In this document: piece by piece, positions 6,837 to 8,851 of the stretch
How positions within the stretch are numbered: the first letter of the stretch is position 1
Layout: every line of letters begins with the position of its first letter
Position numbers and translations under genes: made by a program
Notes under the pieces: generated by a model
What the model was told of the DNA's origin: nothing
The model's database searches: none
Seen by the model: the letters and a program-made list of their open reading frames with translations, nothing else
Source of the DNA: Rubrivivax sp.
GTDB lineage: Bacteria; Pseudomonadota; Gammaproteobacteria; Burkholderiales; Burkholderiaceae
Length of the DNA: 8,851 bases
Assembly (NCBI GenBank): GCA_004211235.1
Contig: SEEY01000122.1
Coordinates: 1 to 8,851, forward strand
Direction of reading: 5' to 3'

Positions 6837-8663
6837 ATGAACATGACAAGCTCGCGCCCGCACTGGGCGCGCTGGCTGACCTCGGCCCTGCTGGCCGCGG
6901 CAGCCCCGGCCGCGATGGCGGCCTTCAGCATCACCACCGTCCACGACAACAACAACGCGGCGCGGCCGCAGTACGTCATCGACACCGATGGCGGCCTCGT
7001 GTTCAAGGTGCGTGGCTGGGACGCCAGCAGCACCACGGCCATCGGTGACCTGTCGAGCATGGTCTACAAGGGCGTGGAGTACGCCGACCCCTCGCGCGGC
7101 ACGCAGCTCAACTCCGGCGCCGACTGGCTCTACAACGGCGTCAGCGCCGTCGGGCTGAAGGTCGAGGCCGTCAGTGCCAACGGCACGGTCACGCCGGCCT
7201 CCAGCGCCAACGGCGGCGTCGTCAATGCGACGGACTACATCCGCGTCACCCTCACCAGCACCAGCACCAAGGGCGGCGTGCTGACGCACTACTACGTGGT
7301 GAAGCGGGGCGAGTCCAACATCCACATGGGCACGCACTTCACCGAAGAGCCCGACGTGCACGGCCTGGTGCGCTTCATCGCCCGCATCCCCGTCGCCAAG
7401 CTGCCCAACGGCGGCCCGGCACAGGCAGCGGGCGGCCTGCGCAGCTACGGCGGCCAGGACTTCTGGGCCGAAGACCTGCGCGGCACGAGCGGCGCCATCG
7501 AGGCCAGCGACGTGTTCGGCTTCCCGAGCACCGATTCGCGCTACGGCCAGTCCCGCTCCAAGCACTACGCCAACCGCCGGCTGAAGGACTGGGACTTCGT
7601 CGGCGGCAGCGGCCCCGGCGTCGGCATCTGGTTCTGGCGCGACAACAACGAAGGCGGCTCCGGCGGCCCGTTCTACCGCAGCCTGCTGCAGCAGATCACC
7701 AGCACCAACAACGAGCTGACCTACATCGTCAACTACGGTGAGGCGCAGACGGAAGCCTTCCGCATGGGCGTGCTGAACACGTACACCATGATCTTCAACG
7801 ACGGCACGCCGCCCGCGGCGCGACCGGACACCAGCTGGTATGGCCAGGTCGGCCTGATCGGCTACGTGCCGCCGGTGGGCCGTGGCTCGGTCACGGGCGC
7901 GGGCCTGACGGGCCGAATCGCCGGCCTGCCCTACACCGTGGGCTTCGCCAACGGACAGGCGCAATACTGGGCCGATGCCGACCCGGTCGACGGCCACTTC
8001 ACGGCCACCGGCATGCTGCCGGGCGTCTACACGATGACCATCTACAAGGGCGAGCTGGCCGTGGAGACGGGCACCGTGACGGTCACCGCCAACGCCAGCT
8101 ACGCGTTGAACCCGGTGGCCATCACGGCCGACCCGGAAGCAACGCCCGCCATCTGGCGCATCGGCCACTGGGACGGCACGCCGCAGGAGTTCCTCAACGG
8201 CGACAAGCTGACCTTCATGCATCCGAGCGACGTGCGCATGGTGCCCTGGACCGTCGGGCCCTTCGTGACGGGTCAGAGCAACGCCGCGACGCAATGGCCC
8301 GCCTATCAATGGAAGGACGTCAACAACGGCCTGCAGGTGCGCTTCACGCTCAAGCGCGGCCAGAACTCCGCACCGCTGCGGCTGCGCCTGGGCATCTCGG
8401 CCGACTTCGCGGGCGCCCGCCCGCAGGTGACCGTCAACAGCTGGTCCTCCGCCATCCCGCCCGCGCCGCCCAAGGTCTCCCGCAACCTCACGGTCGGCAC
8501 CTACCGCGGCTTCAACCGCACCTACAGCTTCGACATCCCGGCCGCGCAGCTGGTCGTCGGCACCAATGTGCTGACCATCAACACGGTCAGCGGCACCGCC
8601 GGCGCCAGCTTCCTGAGCCCGGCGCTTTCCTTCGACGCCATCGACCTCGTGGCCGCCCCCTGA
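6837..8663 (+). CDS. Secreted rhamnogalacturonan endolyase, PL4 (RhiE-like)
   Basis: 608 residues. A signal peptide with a hydrophobic ALLAAAAPAAMA core is probably cleaved after A28 (AMA). The usual three PL4 domains follow: an N-terminal beta-sandwich catalytic domain (about 30-345), a fibronectin-III-like domain (about 349-430, starting GSVTGAGLTGRIAGLP), and a C-terminal carbohydrate-binding-like sandwich (about 437-608) with WRIGHWDGTPQEF and HPSDVRM (462-468). The family cleaves rhamnose-galacturonate bonds in the RG-I backbone by beta-elimination. K242 in SRSKHY matches the proposed catalytic base Lys150 of Aspergillus aculeatus RGL4. Sixty residues later, where that enzyme has His210, this protein has E302 (NYGEAQTE), an apparent change at a proposed catalytic position. 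The next gene starts 17 bp after the stop, suggesting cotranscription. Family assignment is firm; activity needs testing because of the His-to-Glu difference. Confidence 0.92.
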   Translation: MNMTSSRPHWARWLTSALLAAAAPAAMAAFSITTVHDNNNAARPQYVIDTDGGLVFKVRGWDASSTTAIGDLSSMVYKGVEYADPSRGTQLNSGADWLYNGVSAVGLKVEAVSANGTVTPASSANGGVVNATDYIRVTLTSTSTKGGVLTHYYVVKRGESNIHMGTHFTEEPDVHGLVRFIARIPVAKLPNGGPAQAAGGLRSYGGQDFWAEDLRGTSGAIEASDVFGFPSTDSRYGQSRSKHYANRRLKDWDFVGGSGPGVGIWFWRDNNEGGSGGPFYRSLLQQITSTNNELTYIVNYGEAQTEAFRMGVLNTYTMIFNDGTPPAARPDTSWYGQVGLIGYVPPVGRGSVTGAGLTGRIAGLPYTVGFANGQAQYWADADPVDGHFTATGMLPGVYTMTIYKGELAVETGTVTVTANASYALNPVAITADPEATPAIWRIGHWDGTPQEFLNGDKLTFMHPSDVRMVPWTVGPFVTGQSNAATQWPAYQWKDVNNGLQVRFTLKRGQNSAPLRLRLGISADFAGARPQVTVNSWSSAIPPAPPKVSRNLTVGTYRGFNRTYSFDIPAAQLVVGTNVLTINTVSGTAGASFLSPALSFDAIDLVAAP

Positions 8664-8851
8664 ACCGCGCGCACCAACCCATGAAAAACACGCTCACCCT
8701 CCTCAGCCTGGCCGCCTGCCTGGCCCTCGCCCTGCCGGCGTCCGCCGCCGTCATGCAGGCCACCGGCGCCGGCAGGGCGAGGGCCAGGCAGGCGGCCAGG
8801 CTGAGGAGGGTGAGCGTGTTTTTCATGGGTTGGTGCGCGCGGTTCAGGGGG
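8656..8851. repeat. Perfect 85-bp inverted repeat at the window end (fold-back, probably artefactual)
   Basis: Bases 8767-8851 are the exact reverse complement of 8656-8740, with a 26-nt loop (8741-8766). The left arm includes the last 8 bases of the PL4 gene with its TGA, the intergenic gap and the first 20 codons of the next gene. The right arm runs to the last base. A perfect copy containing coding sequence, both at a gene start and at a sequence edge, is typical of a fold-back chimera or a contig-end assembly error. Sequence after about 8766 should not be treated as native. Confidence 0.92.
8681..8851 (+). CDS. Start of an unidentified exported protein (3' incomplete, sequence unreliable after about 8766)
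   Basis: ATG 8681 opens a frame encoding a strong Sec signal peptide, MKNTLTLLSLAACLALALPA then SAAV, with a likely signal peptidase site after the ASA around residue 22. The next residues are VMQATGAG, and beyond that the frame enters the reversed arm of the fold-back and turns into Arg-rich nonsense that stays open to the edge. Only about 20-28 residues are trustworthy. It starts 17 bp after the PL4 stop without a visible Shine-Dalgarno site and is probably in the same operon. Its position suggests another exported RG-I enzyme or binding protein, but no mature domain is visible, so no function is assigned. The minus-strand frame from 8826 encodes the same signal peptide because it is the mirrored copy, not a second gene. 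Confidence 0.7.
   Translation, partial: MKNTLTLLSLAACLALALPASAAVMQATGAGRARARQAARLRRVSVFFMGWCARFRG

Noticed and set aside
219..8309. Long minus-strand open frames (for example 219-1433, 2318-3187, 3215-4192, 4000-5358, 5196-6734, 6774-8309)
   Set aside because: They are antisense shadows of high-GC genes, with His/Gln/Arg/Val-rich composition and no domains; the plus-strand genes under them have clear catalytic motifs.
8587..8826. Minus-strand gene with a signal peptide identical to that of the gene at 8681
   Set aside because: It is the reverse-complement arm of the terminal fold-back, then runs antisense into the PL4 gene.

Overview
The window is high-GC DNA with strongly C/G-biased third codon positions and long antisense shadow frames. 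Gene content and base use suggest a Gram-negative betaproteobacterium of the Burkholderiales (Roseateles/Rubrivivax/Pelomonas-like). That placement is inference: no rRNA or marker gene is present. All real genes lie on the + strand and form a locus for breaking down rhamnogalacturonan I (RG-I), the branched rhamnose/galacturonate backbone of pectin.

Layout. 1-570 is the 3' end of a GH35-type beta-galactosidase, cut by the left edge. 591-1754 is a cytoplasmic GH105 unsaturated rhamnogalacturonyl hydrolase. 1755-2410 holds no credible gene; it is filled by two diverged copies (about 257 bp each) of a structured repeat facing each other around a 44-bp spacer. 2411-4075 is an MFS sugar transporter of the GPH (MelB-like) family. 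4126-5376 is a lipoprotein SGNH esterase of the rhamnogalacturonan acetylesterase type (CE12). 5382-6629 is an exported serine hydrolase of the class C beta-lactamase / family VIII esterase fold. 6630-6836 is a hairpin-rich leader. 6837-8663 is a secreted PL4 rhamnogalacturonan endolyase. At 8681 a further gene begins with a clear signal peptide, but after about 20-28 codons the sequence folds back on itself (perfect 85-bp inverted repeat to the last base), most likely an assembly or library artefact at a contig end.

How the genes probably work together (inference from families): the PL4 lyase cuts the RG-I backbone outside the cytoplasm; the CE12 lipoprotein, perhaps helped by the second esterase, removes acetyl groups; the GH35 enzyme trims galactose side chains; the GPH transporter imports the unsaturated oligosaccharides; and GH105 splits unsaturated galacturonate from rhamnose in the cytoplasm. 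No regulator, outer-membrane receptor, or rhamnose/galacturonate catabolic gene is visible here.

Most worth a second look: the paired structured repeat with compensatory stem changes; a Glu in place of the expected PL4 catalytic His; a Cys in place of the MelB cation-site Asp59 in the transporter; and the fold-back right end, which should not be read as native sequence.
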